From assembly GCA_948470475.1 (NCBI GenBank), contig OX419336.1:8622608-8686607 (forward strand): 64,000 nucleotides of DNA, in the 5' to 3' direction. Every line of letters begins with the position of its first letter. Position 1 is the first letter of the stretch. Source of the DNA: Galaxea fascicularis. Taxonomy: Eukaryota > Cnidaria > Anthozoa > Scleractinia > Euphylliidae. The notes under the pieces were generated by a model, which was given only the letters and a program-made list of their open reading frames with translations, was not told the origin of the DNA and ran no database searches. A program made the translations under genes and the position numbers. Positions 20,905 to 33,522 of this stretch are shown piece after piece.

Positions 20905-21484
20905 GGCCCGTTTCAGACGCCGAACTTTTCCTGAGCCTAACTTAGGCCCAGGTCCAACGCCGTACTTCACATGAGCCGTACTTAATAACAGTTTAGGTCG
21001 GCCCAAATTAGTTAAGTTCGCCTGTTGAGTCAACTGTCGAACTTACTACAGCCGAACTTAACTGGACCATGAAAACAAACAGATTGAGGCTGACTTATAC
21101 ATTGATATACATTAACATGATTATACATTTGGTTCGGCTCATGTGAAGATCGTAGTTTGACCCAAACTCTATCTTCAGCCGTTATTCCCGCCTGGCCGGC
21201 CGCGTAGAACGCCTCAGCCGATCCAAATGAAACCAGCCGAACTTATTGAGTCAAACGTCGTACTTCACATGAACTTAATGGTTGAGTTTAGACCAGTTTA
21301 GTCCGTCTCATGTGATGTACAGCGTTTGACCTGGGCCTTAAAGTACAAATTGTGAAAATTTAGTTTCTGCATGTTTTCACTGGCAGAGCGGAGTCGAAAG
21401 GCAGAGTTTTCTTCATTTGCCGGTCGACCTAAATTCGAGTTAGTTTCGGCTCACGACTGAAAAGTTCGGCGTCTGAATCGGGCC
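20905..21484. mobile_element. outer MITE with nested MITE (20945-21337)
   Basis: Outer ends GGCCCGTTTCAGACGCCGAA and TTCGGCGTCTGAATCGGGCC are inverse. The inner element has inverse ends GGCCCAGGTCCAACGCCGTA and TGTACAGCGTTTGACCTGGGCC-type sequence. It is flanked by TTA on both sides (20942-20944, 21338-21340). Both share a GGCCCrGkTCArACG end with the element at 13373. The interior repeats motifs such as GTACTTCACATGAGCC. Confidence 0.7.
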
Positions 21485-23485
21485 TACTTTCATCTGGCTG
21501 GCAGCAGTTCAGAGCTGCTTGCGGAAGTAGCTAGAACAAAGTTTCAAACGACCACGTCTTAGTTGGATCACTAACGGAAAAAGCAAATCATTTCAGCAGT
21601 TTTCTGATTTTTCCAGTTCATGGATCATATTTGTTCCAATGACACCTATTGTGTAAATCGCTACTATATATCATCACCGAAACTCTATTGATTGTCACCC
21701 TCACGTAAAGGCAATAGCAAGCCGTTTTGGCGTGAATGTCACTATTGTTGGGAACTTAAGGGAATTCTAATCAGACGATCGAAGACAAAACTATATATTC
21801 GGACCGAAATTTTGCTGAAGATAAACCGTACCTACAATAGGAGTTAAGATCTTCTACAACTGCATGTCGTACCTTGTACCGCCGCAGATTTCTATTGTCC
21901 TTTTTACAGTCGATAAGCTCACGAACGACGAGGATGTCCCCCAAGATGGTTCTATCTCTTTCGAGTTCGTTTATCAACCTAAAATAATCGCCAGTTAAGG
22001 GGTTTCACCGAGGAAGTTCCACCGCGACATTCCGGCTACAAAGATACACATGCAGCGGTTTTTTTTAATAACACGACCCGTCAGCCAATGGAAACGAACC
22101 TAAGTTTCTTAGAAACCGAAAGATAGCTAAAGATGAATTCTGGGAATAACCTGGTGTATAATGAATAATAAAAGACACAGGCCCGATGAGTGCAAAAAAA
22201 GAATCCAGCGGGGTCCGGGGGGGCTAATGCGAACGTTTAGGCGTAAGCCAATTGGGGGGATCAGGGGGCATGCTACCCCGGGAAAATTTGAAATTTAAGT
22301 CTTCTGAAATGGCCAGAAATGGATCTAGAAATGGATCATTTGTCATCTGTTCAGGAACAAACCTAATGACAAACTGCTTCATCCGGCCATGTTTGTACGA
22401 GAAAACCCCCAAAGAACTAAACTGGATCGAAATGGACAAATCAGAAAAAAGCAGCGTTTTCAAAAGAAATAGTGATTTAATCCGCCAAAAAAGGTGAGGG
22501 AGGGGGGGGGGGGACTCAGCCCCACCTCCTGCGCGGTCCCTCTTATAAGATTCTCGTAAGTACAGCGACCCAACTCATGGCGAAACGTTTTCTCTCAATA
22601 ATTGCTCCATAATATGAAACAAAAATATCTAGACTTTTTAAAATTACGAATGACGAGGAACATTTATAGAATGAGTTCCACTTGCTATCGCTCGGTCAAT
22701 ACATCAAAGCCTCAGTCTGATATTTCCCTGTAATGACCTCTCTCTCGGTTAATAAGCAGTATTTCAAAAACCATCTCTTGTCATGGACATTTGCTACAAG
22801 GATCACAAAGCCGCAAAAGAACTCAAATAAATAACGACGGCAGAGAACAAAACGAACCAGGAAACAGGAATTACGGACAACACTGTAATACGTTGGTTTC
22901 TTTTAAACGGGGAAAAGGGGTGCGTCATCGATTATGCAATCATTTGAAGACATGAGATCAACAAATAGACAAGCACCGTTTTCTACATCGCACGAGGAAA
23001 TTCTTTTCACATCAACAAGTTGTTAGACACTTACGAAGATTTTACACGTAAGAATCACATGGATCAAAACTCCGGATCTACCAGCTCATTAAATCAATTT
23101 CTAATTAATTTATTGTATTACCAGGTCACAAGTTTGAGTTTTTTTTTCTGAACTCTTCACTTTGTTTTCGCCTCAAATCTCTCCAACTCTTGTATTATGT
23201 TGTACGTACAGTTAAGCCTTTTATTACACCCATTTTGAAATCACTCGTCATTCATGAAATCTCATTGGCTCCCAACAGTGCAATTTATTCCCAAATTGCA
23301 CCATTTTTTGCTCTAAGTCACATCCTTTTTTTAAGCCCATCAAAAGTCAAAACTGGTTTTCCTGAAGTGAACATCAAATAAATATTAATATTGACAAAAA
23401 AAAACTGTGTGATTTCAAAATGGGTGTCACATGGGTGTCACATCACAAAAAAGAAAATCTTTTTTTCCGGCTGATGTAGCCTTCG

Positions 23486-26400
23486 CTATACCGCCTTCAT
23501 ACACACAGCAAGTGAATCGCTGCAACCGTCTCTCACGGTAAGATTGTCTAAGTTTTGTAGTACCCCCTGGGAATCTGATTGTGATGTCAGACCAGGGGTC
23601 AAATCCATTCCCTGAGAAACAGTTTGAGAAGTGGCACCAGATGTTGACTCAGTTTGCTGAGAAGCTTGCCCAGTAGTTCCATCGGACACCATTGTCCCCT
23701 GGGGGTTTTGCGGAGTGCTTCCCTCCGCTGGAGAGGCACTTGTTGGACGCTTAGGTTGTCTTGCACCAAATATAGTACTACCCACTCGCACATTTGTACT
23801 GCCCATTAAAATCTAACGAAACATAAATAAGCAAGATAGCACTACTTTCTGAGCACCATTCAAGAATACAGTCATTTCTCTCAAGAAGGTCCCCGAGAGG
23901 TGTCCACTTTAGAAGGGTGGCCATAAGGGACCAGTCATTATTTAGCGGGGGAATGCTACTAAACTGAGAAAACAGTGTTTGGTCAAGAAGTTGTGGCCCT
24001 CTTACTCCATTAAAAAAACTGTGACCTCCCCTTAAAGGTATTTTTTTTTTTTAAAATGGCCCTCCCCAAAGTGAGGCTAAAAAAAATAGTGACCCTCCCC
24101 CCACCCCCACTGCTAAGTAATGACTGGTCCCTGAAGAGAGGGTTATGTTGTGGTTTACATTCGTTTTTGGTTTAAAATTTTTTGAACCAGCTTAATTTTT
24201 ATTTCGTTTGTTTCAAATTCATTGTTATCATCTGAAACCAAGGAAAATAAAACTCAAACTGATTAAAAAAATTAAACCACAACAGTTACATGTACCAGAG
24301 AGGGCCATAAGGGAGAGATACTCTGAGAGACGAATTGTAAAAGTGAACGTTGAAAAAGGTTCTTTTTCATTGTACAAAACATCATCGAGTCAAGAAATAT
24401 TTGAATAACTTATGATTAGCCCCACTGGTCTCTTACCGCCTTCTCAAAATCATTTGACATTCCCATGCTTAATTCCACATCTTCTTCATTAAAGCCAAGC
24501 CTTTCACAAACCTCTTTCCGGCATTGCACTAAACACTAAGATAAAATAATAAGGAGGAGAAAGTTTCAATTTCAGTACCAAAGTGGCTACTGTACATAAC
24601 GCCATTGTCGTTGCAAAGTACATTTGTATCCTGGACGACCATCCATTACACTGGTGAAAAATGATACGTACATGGCCTCTCGAATAGATTCTGGACCTGT
24701 TTGTTCAAAAGCCGACAAATGCTAATCCAAGATTAAAAATTAAGCAAGAGGTTTGATTTTCTATCCCCAAACGTTGTTATTAAACATTGATATTCTGCAA
24801 AAATTTTAGATGAGAGTAATTCAATCGTGAAAAACAAAACATAGCAAAAGAAACTTTCACCCAAAAGTAAAAAAACTGAAATCATAGTTTATGCTAAATC
24901 CCAGATAAAGTAAATCAGCTTTTAAACAAGTTGGCCCTGTTGATTACTTTGTGATGTAGAGTCTTGGGATGTGGTCTCACTCGTCTCACTCGACAAGTTG
25001 TTTTTTCTCTTAGTTGGACCCGCGCTGTACAAGTTTCCCCCTCAATCGGCACGCCCGATTGATTGTGCCTAAATCATACCTTCCAGCGGGACAGCTTAAC
25101 ATTTGCCCAACATTACGATCCATTACGATCAAGGACGATGGCGGCTGGACGTGTCTTTGGTTACTCCGCACTTATTACTCTTTCCTTGCTTCTCCGTGTG
25201 GCTTATTTCGGGCAATATACCACTAAACCGTCAGCTAATTACCTAAGCTCGCCGATGAAGGTGTTTTCCTACTCATATGATGGCAACCCAGACGTGTTCC
25301 CGCTTGAGAAGTTCGACCACGCGGTCTGTGATGTCCGCCATCTTGAATTATGTTATCATCGACCAAGTTGTAGTCGAAGCTATCGAAGGAAATTTGGAAA
25401 ATCAACTCTAAACTATTACAGCAACAGCGATGCTAGTTTTCATCTCAATTATTTCAAGGTCTGCGGTGATGTACATCCGAATCCTGGACCCACGACTGCT
25501 AATAAATATCCAAAGCAAAGTACGGATTCGACCAAATCGAGGAAAGCACCTGTATGGAAGTGTCCTTGTGCTCTGTGTTTAAAACCTGTTCGTGCCAATC
25601 AGAAGGGTATCCTTTGTGACACTTGTAATAGATGGCATCATATGAATTGTTTAAATATGGATCCTAAACTGTACATGGCTCTTAGCTCTTCAGATGAGGA
25701 ATGGTACTGCAATGACTGCACGAATCCGTTTAATTTTACGGATTCTTTCTTCGAAGCCTCGTGTGGCCCTGATGACTTTGATGTTTCTGCCAACGAAGAA
25801 AGTCGGACCTCCACAGCGAACAGTTGCGACTCACTTCCTAAGTGTTTGGTGTTAAATGCAAGAAGCTTGCGCAACAAAGTTCTTGATTTGCAAGCTCTGC
25901 TTTTAGTGGACATTTACGATGTTGTCGCTATCACTGAGACTTGGCTTGACAGTAACTTTGGTGATCATGAGCTTTTGATGGATGGTTTTAATATCTTTCG
26001 CAAAGACAGGCACATTCAACGTGGTGGCGGGGTGTTGCTTGCAGTCAGAAATCACCTACCTTGCTCCCGTCGATTTGACTTGGAAGTTGAAGCTGAAATG
26101 CTGGCCCTTGAAATCTGCTTGACCCATAAGATCCGTGTTGTTGTTGCAGTCTTCTATAGATCTCCTAATTCTGACGCAGACAGTTTTTTGTTTCAGTTTA
26201 GACAATTCCTGGATAAATATTCCAGAACTGGCTTATCAAATCTTATTGTCACAGGTGACTTCAATTTCCCAAATATCGACTGGTATACTGGAAGTCCATT
26301 TAGATCTGACCCTAATACGGAGGAGTTCTGCAACATCCTGGGTGATTTCTTCTTAATTCAGAAAAACATGTCTGCTACTCGTGGTTTAGGTATTACTGAG

Positions 26401-29400
26401 GGAAACATTCTGGATTTAGTCTTGACTAATAACGAATTCCTTGTTAGGGATGTATCCGTTCATCCGAATGCTTTTGATTCTGATCACTTTCCTCTCGCCT
26501 TCACACTTGTTGCTAAATCCAATAGACCAAAGAATGTGCAGAGGAAAGTGTACTGCTATAAGAAAGCGGATTTCATTGGCTTGCGGGAGACTCTACGTCA
26601 CATACCCTGGGAATCAGTCATTTCTGAGTGCCCTTTTGAGGACTGCCTGACTAGGTTTCAGGACATACTGTTTTCTTCTATCAATCAATTTATACCTCAG
26701 GTTACACTTCGCCGTCGATCAAGACCTCCTTGGATAAGCAATGAGATAATGAAATTGATTAGGAAGAAGAAAAAATTATGGAAGCGAATGAAGGCTGGTG
26801 GACCACCTGAATTGTATTTGAAATTCAAGGAATTGAGGAAAGTTACGAAGAAGCGTATCCATTTGAGCTATATTCAGTATTTAAAAAATCTATCTACGAA
26901 GCTGAAGACGGATCCTAAACTTTTCTGGTCATTCCATTCAATGAAGTCGAGACGAAAAAGAATTCCAGAAACTGTTTATTACAACGAAACGCATTCTACT
27001 AATCCAGCAACAAAGGTGGAACTGTTTAACCAATTTTTTCGTACTGTTTATTCCGCCCCAACTTCCGAGAAAACATTTCCCACTGATGTTGTTAATCCGA
27101 ATTTGTTGTTGAGCTTAAAGACCACTGCAAGCGAAGTAAAAAGAATCCTACAGAATCTTGACGTCACCAAGGCAACTGGTGCTGACAACATCCCAGCGCG
27201 TATTCTTAAAGTCTGCTCTGAAGAATTATCGAAACCCCTAGCCCTTTTGTTTAATAGATCCTTTTCTTTAGGAAGAGTTCCTGTACAGTGGAAACTCGCC
27301 AACATTTCACCAGTTCATAAAGCTAATGAAAAGGACCTTGTGGATAACTACAGATCTATCTCTCTTTTGTCCATTCCAGGAAAATGTCAAGAGCGTATAG
27401 TGTACTCAGCAATTTATTCCCATGTCTCAGCTTACCTGTCAGATTGGCAGCATGGTTTCGTCAAAGGAAGATCAACTGCTACTCAACTAATTTTGACCCA
27501 TCATCAGTGGGCAAGAGCACTTGATGAGGGACATCAAGTTGATGTGGTTTTCCTCGATTTTTCGAAGGCCTTCGACCGTGTTCCCCATCTGGCCTTACTG
27601 CACAAGCTTAATAATTTCGGTATTTCAGGGGAACTGTTGAACTGGTGTCAAGACTACCTTAGTAATCGAAGACAAAGAGTAGTCATTGATGGTTATTCAT
27701 CTTCCTTAACAGATATCACCACTGGTGTACCGCAGGGATCTATTCTTGGGCCACTATTTTTTGTTTTGTTTATTAATGATTTACCTGATGTAGTTTGTTC
27801 TGAAAGCACAATGGCTTTGTACGCTGATGACAGCAAGATGTTTAGAGTAATAAACTGTGATGACGATCAGACGCTTTTCCAAAACGATTTGGATAAGCTC
27901 TACCATTGGAGCCAACGCAACCTGATGGATTTCAACTCCAAAAAATGTAAGATCATGAGGATTACTAAAAAACAAGTGCCTTTTACCAACATGGTACAAT
28001 TGAGTGATACCGTTCTCGAGGAGGTCAAGGAATTTAAAGATCTAGGAATATTGACTAACAACGGTTTATCCTGGAACTCTCATATTGATATGATCACCGC
28101 CAAGGCAAATAGAATGTTAGGCTTAATTAAAAGAACGACTATGGATCTCAAGGATGAATCTACTCTAAAGACCTTGTACTGCTCCCTTGTGAGATCGAAC
28201 CTGGAATACTGCTCAGTCGTCTGGTGTCCGTTCACCAAGAGAAACGTAAACAAGCTCGAGAGAATTCAGCGTAGAGCAACTAGGTTCATTTTAAAGTCGA
28301 ATGAACCTTATGATGTCCGTCTACGTAAACTCAAGCTATTAACTCTTGAGCAAAGACGTTTTGTTGACGATGTTACCTTTTTGTTTAAGACTCTCAATGG
28401 CCATTTAGATGTTGATTTTTCTCAATTCTTAGATTTTTATAGCCAAAAGGACCGTTATTTATTGAGGCATTTCGATACCAAATCGTTAAAAAAGAAATAT
28501 GCCAGGACAAACGTACTCAAAAACAGTTACTTTTATAGGATTGTGGATGAATGGAACAGTTTGCCCCTTGAAGTCCGTTCGGCATGCAATGTTGACAAGT
28601 TTAAAGCTAGTGTTATGAAATTTGTAACAAAATTGTAAATATTATTTGAGCTTTTAGTGAGTTTAATGTAATTTTTATGATATATATGAGGTGATTTGTT
28701 TTTATATGGGGTCACGTGACTCTTTTACAAATTATCCTTATGGCTATTTTTTTCCTCTCTTTCTTTTGTAAATACGCCATTAAATTGTAATAAATAAAAA
28801 ATGCAGACCAACCTCAAACATTCATTATGTGGCCCTCGCATCTCAATAACATATGTCAAACTTACAATAAAATCTGGATTATCCCCCTGACTCCAGTCAT
28901 AGTTCATTTCACCAATAGTCATCAGTCCTGTAAATTTCAAGTGAGGACAGTGGGAGATTATGTGTTCAGCAAGTTCCACACAGTGATCTGTTGAACAGCC
29001 ACTCTTGCCTGTGAACAAACAAACAGAGCAATAATTGAAGTGCTTTTGCAAAACCTACCTATTTTGCTCTCTGGCTCATTTTTTTAAAATTTGTCCAAAT
29101 CAGTTGAATGTGGCCATTGAACTAACAGGATAACATTGCTGATCAAGGACAAATTTAATCATGTTTTTATATGTGGTTAACTACAAGTTAGGCAACGTTA
29201 AACTCAAGCCAATGCTGCCAGTGGTCTTGCTCAAGTAATCTGTGAGGAGGGTACCCCTGGAATTTGGCTTTGAGCGAACACTGCAGATCACTGCTTGCCG
29301 ATTTATTCAGCTGTTGTCCACCGAATCTTTGCAGATTAATTCAGCCTTTGTTTATTTCTTTGAGTGAATTTTTACATATTCTGAAAAAAACATCCACACG

Positions 29401-32214
29401 ACACCCAACACAATTATCAAGCCTTCTCCAGCCTACTTCATGAAAAATACCAAAGTGTGTCCTCGAATTCCTAACCAAAAATGAAACCAAGCCAAATATT
29501 CAGTGTGTTGCATTTGGTTGTCGTTGCTAACACCTCTACTTTCACCTTGCACCTAAAATTCCCTGATTCACTGATTTCAAACAAAAACGTTTCTTGTTTG
29601 TCACTTATCAAAAGTTCCACCACCAGGAAAAAAATGCATTTGCATACATTATTTCTCAAAAAAAAAAAGAAGAAGCAGAAACTGGCCAAACAAAATACAG
29701 GGCAATGTTGTCCTATTAAATTAAAGACCACATGAAAAACCTCAGTATATAACCTCAATATTAACATGCACATAGCCAATGCCTGCTTGTATCAATACTT
29801 AAATGCTCACTTTCTTCTTGGCTGGTGTTGACTTGTACCAACACATTTAGAGGACCTGGTTTGTTCTGCTTCCCCCATGAAGAGCTGAGTGCACTAGCAA
29901 GCTTTATACTGTCTACAGTCTCTACCATGAAAAGGTTTGGCACTCCTGATATACAAAGAAACAGACTGACTGACACAAAATGTCTACACAACCACTGAAC
30001 AGACTCAGTTCTAAGTATCTACTGTGAGGTGAAAGTGTGGACTCCTTGGGTATCCAGATTATCACCAAGGGCTGTCATAGCTGAATACCATTTCAGTAAC
30101 TGTAATATTATTGTTGAGTTGTGACATTAAATGCAAAACAATGCCTCAAAATAATAACTAGAGCTGCAGACACAGTCAGTTTTCTGTTACAGTTATGGTT
30201 TTAAGTGTCATTTGAAGCCAGCATTTAACCACATTGCCATAATCATGGAATTTTTGAGGGCATTTGAAAAATGGTATTTCATGGTCAAAAATGACAAAGC
30301 AACTTTGGTTGTCTTCCTAAGAGATGCTCTTAATTAGAAAAATAAGACCTTGCTTAAATGTGCAACCTGATTTGATTTGCACCAAAGTGTTTGTGTAGCT
30401 AATTGCTTTGAATGCTGTTAATTGGTTGTCCATTTTATATTTAATAATTTTTTGATAATAGTGTCACAAAAACAATAAAATGTCATTTTTATTGTCAATT
30501 TTTGTTTGTTAATATTTAGGCTAGTGGGGCTAAGCAACAAATAATTCAAATAGACGTAACAAGGTTAAGAACCCAACTGTAGCAGTGTTTCAGTTCAACT
30601 GGATGGAGTTGAACTAACTGGCTCTTTGCAAATGCAGTCAACTCCAACCAGTGGACAGAGCGGGTTTTGAACCCAGGGCTTCCACAGTACAAGTGCAGTG
30701 CCCTAACTGCTTGGTGTACCCACCCTCTCAACCCCTTGCCCCAACAACAAAAATAATATATTTAAAGAGTAACTTCAATAATATTTATCTTGCAAATAGT
30801 CACAAAGCTGATTGAGGCAGGACAAGACCAACACTCTGAACACACACCTATTTTAAAACAAATGGCAAGAAATCCAGGTAGAAACACTTACGACTATAAA
30901 CTAAAAATTAATAGAAGTAGCCAACAGTAGGATATTCAAAGAAATGGTCAAAACCTAATAAAAGAAACTTGAGGAAAATGAAAATAAAACTAAAAGAAAA
31001 AGAAAAGATGTTTTTTTTCCTCACCTACAAGGTTGTTACATTTGTTGGTCTGCAAGTGACCAATAAAATGCCATCTTATATCCTTCAGTTCCCACCCCTG
31101 AAAGAACAACTATACAATTGAAGGTCTCCACCCTTCAAAGACACACATATCAAAGGAACAAATAAAATTGACATGCTTTTAGTGGACCTCATTTTCTTTG
31201 CTTGAACTGAGCAGGAATTGAGCATGCTCAAGATAACCTGATTTTGCCTTTCAGTTAGGACTTAGGAAGGCAGGCAGCCAGCAGACAGATATAAGAAGGT
31301 ATACAGGTAGGTCGGTAGGTAGGCAAACCTTTATTTAGCAATGAAAATGTGAAGCTTGTGGGATGTGGCTTTGAGTGACAAGAATACCACACAAATTAGT
31401 ATGTTAAGGTAAGCTGAAAAGCCCAGGCTCAAACTTTATTTGGTAGATTTAAGGGATAATGCCGTTTGCCGCATGGCTATAGTGCCCAATACGTGGCTTT
31501 CAGCTTACCTAAACACAAACCTTTAATTAGACTCATCAACTATAATATAATGCAAACCTGACTTCCACAAGGGGCGTAAGATTACGATAAAATGAGTAAA
31601 ACTATTAAAACATTTTGTATTACTGGGACTTTTTTATCCAAAATATCTGAAAAACTGCAAATGTTTAGTCAAATTCAAACCAGTCATCTCACGTCTTAAT
31701 TTCTTTTCCTCAAGAAGTGACTGATTCCTAAACAAACTTACTGTCTGCTAAAGTCTCATAGCACTCAACAGTATTATAGTTGTTCTAAGAATGATAGATT
31801 ATTGTAAATATAAAATAACTACAAATAAACAACAACACCAAGGCCAGTTATTGTCCTTATTGTTGTTTTTGCTGTTGTTGTTTTTTGTGCTACTAGTTTA
31901 ATATGAATTCAAATCATACCTTTGGGTCACTAGATTTTTCAACAAGTTCCTGGACCTTATATGAATTCAAAAGAAAGATAAGTGCAAGACTTTACTACAT
32001 ATTAACATCTTGTAAAATTTGTATTCAACTAGACAGAATAGCTTTAACACTGGTGTAAGTATCACTCTTACATTGAAGCAGCATACCAGAATACTAACTG
32101 AATACTTGAATTGGAAGCTATTTTTTTCGAAGGTGTTTGAACAGTAAATCATACATAAAAAATACTCCAAGTCTCTTCAACAACTTCTTCCTTACATGTT
32201 CCATGTCGCCATTA

Positions 32215-32256
<42 letters not shown>

Positions 32257-33291
32257 AGGCTCACAATGTCCAGAAATTTAAAGGTATGCTGCTATGTGTG
32301 CTCTTAACATAGATTGGCCATGTAGATTAACATTAACATAATGTCTCTAATGCAACATTTTGCTCATGATCAGTTTCAAGTGAATTATGGGTAGATCCAG
32401 TCCTTTGTGGGGGCAAACGGCCATTTAAAGATGTAATTTGAAATTCTAATTTTGAACGTTTGCCCCCACAAAGGACCAGATCTACCCACAATTCATTTGG
32501 AACTGATCATTAGCAAAATGGTGTATTCAGAAAATGCATACATAGTTTTCTCCAAAATGTCGTTGTCCATGCTGATAAGCTTCAATCACACACTCTAAAG
32601 GCTTCAATTTGCTGACAGCCACAAGACGAGGTACGGTACTTGGAAGTTCCTAAAAATTAATGTACACATGCAGGTTTACCCACAGACCAGTTGTAGATTG
32701 TGTGAAGTTAAGTAAAATGAAAGGCTGGCCTGGGCAAAGATCCAGCTCAAAATGTACTTGCTGTATTTGTACAATATCTTCCTGCAAATCAATAACAAAT
32801 ATTCCTCATAGATAGATTACGTTTTTCACAGGAATCCTCTGAAAAAGCCTTTCCCAAAACAGATCCCTTTCAGTTTTTCTAAAGGCCCTCTTCCAAGATG
32901 GCCATGGGTTCCAACATGGGTGGACGAATTGGGGGGGAGGGGTAGAGGGGGGGTTGTTGCGTAATTTAATAACTATTTATTGTCTTTCAGCTTTTTTAGC
33001 TTTTGTTTTACTGGACTTTCTGTCGTAATCATCACACGTTAATGTTTGGATTTATCATACACCTCAACACCTGCCATATTTAATCGCCAACTCTCGGACT
33101 TGAATGCATGAAATAAACTAATCTACATGCATCTCGACTTCGACGACTTACAGTTACAGACACCAGCTTCATAAAAGACGTTTTAAAAAACAGTATCTGA
33201 TTCTTGACTCTAAACTTACGCTTGAGCGCTTTGTCGTTGCATCTTTAACTCGACAAATGACACTCCGAAGAGCAAGTCCTATTCCGTCCAT
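23486..33291 (-). CDS. PLPBP: PLPBP, pyridoxal phosphate homeostasis protein
   Basis: YggS/PROSC family protein that binds PLP and buffers vitamin B6 in cytosol and mitochondria; no catalysis is known. Coding exons: 33291-33220, 32649-32542, 31955-31920 (36 bp), 31097-31025, 29945-29811, 29008-28866, 24535-24437, 23812-23486. All phases agree and give 330 residues. Hallmarks: [20 protein letters not shown] with the PLP-binding Lys, [89 protein letters not shown] and [18 protein letters not shown]. The usual length is about 250-275. The excess is a Ser/Thr/Gln-rich tail of some 85 residues after FGARQPKRP. An intact LINE lies antisense in the intron 24536-28865. The start at 33289-33291 ([15 protein letters not shown]) fits the family N-terminus. 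Confidence 0.95.
23928..24134. mobile_element. MITE in a PLPBP intron
   Basis: Ends AGGGACCAGTCATTATTTAGC and GCTAAGTAATGACTGGTCCCT are inverse, about 205 bp apart, with G/C-run interior. Non-coding. Confidence 0.65.
25063..28638 (+). mobile_element. apparently intact LINE ORF (PHD, endonuclease, reverse transcriptase), Jockey/CR1-L2-like
   Basis: One uninterrupted frame of 1191 codons. The first true ATG is at 25138 (A at -3, G at +4), giving 1166 residues. Order: hydrophobic N-terminal segment ([15 protein letters not shown]), a GDVHPNPGP motif near residue 120 of the ATG form, and a PHD-type zinc finger (CPCALC...[12 protein letters not shown]...WYCNDC). Then an APE-like endonuclease ([47 protein letters not shown]) and a reverse transcriptase ([72 protein letters not shown], catalytic YADDSKMF). 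It ends [20 protein letters not shown]. All catalytic boxes look complete. It is antisense within the PLPBP intron. The 3' end probably lies near the TAATAAATAAAAAA stretch at about 28790; the 5' end is not resolved. Confidence 0.92.
31405..31512. mobile_element. short palindromic MITE
   Basis: AGGTAAGCTGAAAAGCC and GGCTTTCAGCTTACCT form inverted ends about 100 bp apart in a PLPBP intron. Confidence 0.6.
32218..32255. repeat. (AT)n microsatellite
   Basis: About 18 AT units in a PLPBP intron. Confidence 0.9.
32338..32525. mobile_element. palindromic MITE
   Basis: ATGATCAGTTTCAAGTGAAT and GTAGATCCAGTCCTTTGTGG then GGGCAAACG, mirrored by CGTTTGCCCCCACAAAGGAC, AGATCTACCCACAATTCATT and GGAACTGATCAT. 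The arms extend outward to CATTTTGCT/AGCAAAATG. It ends about 15 bp before PLPBP exon 2. Confidence 0.75.
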
Positions 33292-33522
33292 GGAAAACGC
33301 AGAAAAGCGCCTCATTCAAGCTGCAAAACACCACTTGGCCGAAATATTGGCCGCCATTGAAGAAGTTACACCGAGCACAGCAGGCCAGCGGTTACGGTTT
33401 CCATGGCGTCTTAGCAACCAGAGAATTGAATTACAAAACAAAACTTTCTTCTGCCAGCACCAGACGGCTCATCGCAGAGATGTAACTAGCAAAAGTCAAA
33501 GGACGTCTTTTCGGAGGTAGCA
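33292..33522. promoter_or_regulatory. bidirectional promoter between PLPBP and the 150-residue gene, with X-box-like motif
   Basis: Only 231 bp separate the two divergent start codons. At 33397-33418 is GTTTCCATGGCGTCTTAGCAAC. This contains a left RFX half-site (GTTTCC) with an imperfect right half (GGCGTC) and a further AGCAAC half-site, so it resembles an X-box but is not a perfect one. No TATA box is evident. RFX control would be in line with a ciliary gene on one side, which is inference. Confidence 0.55.

Larger units (their letters stand above)
18969..23485. other. intergenic interval, repeat-dominated
   Basis: Between the start of the ZNFX1-like gene and the end of PLPBP. It holds the foldback element 19198-19653, a palindrome at 19965-20115, nested MITEs 20905-21484, a TTCATTCATTC run at 20698-20724 and G-rich low complexity at 22200-22520. 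I see no convincing exon. Possible AATAAA signals for PLPBP are the inverse TTTATT at 23284-23289 and 23220-23225. Confidence 0.6.
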
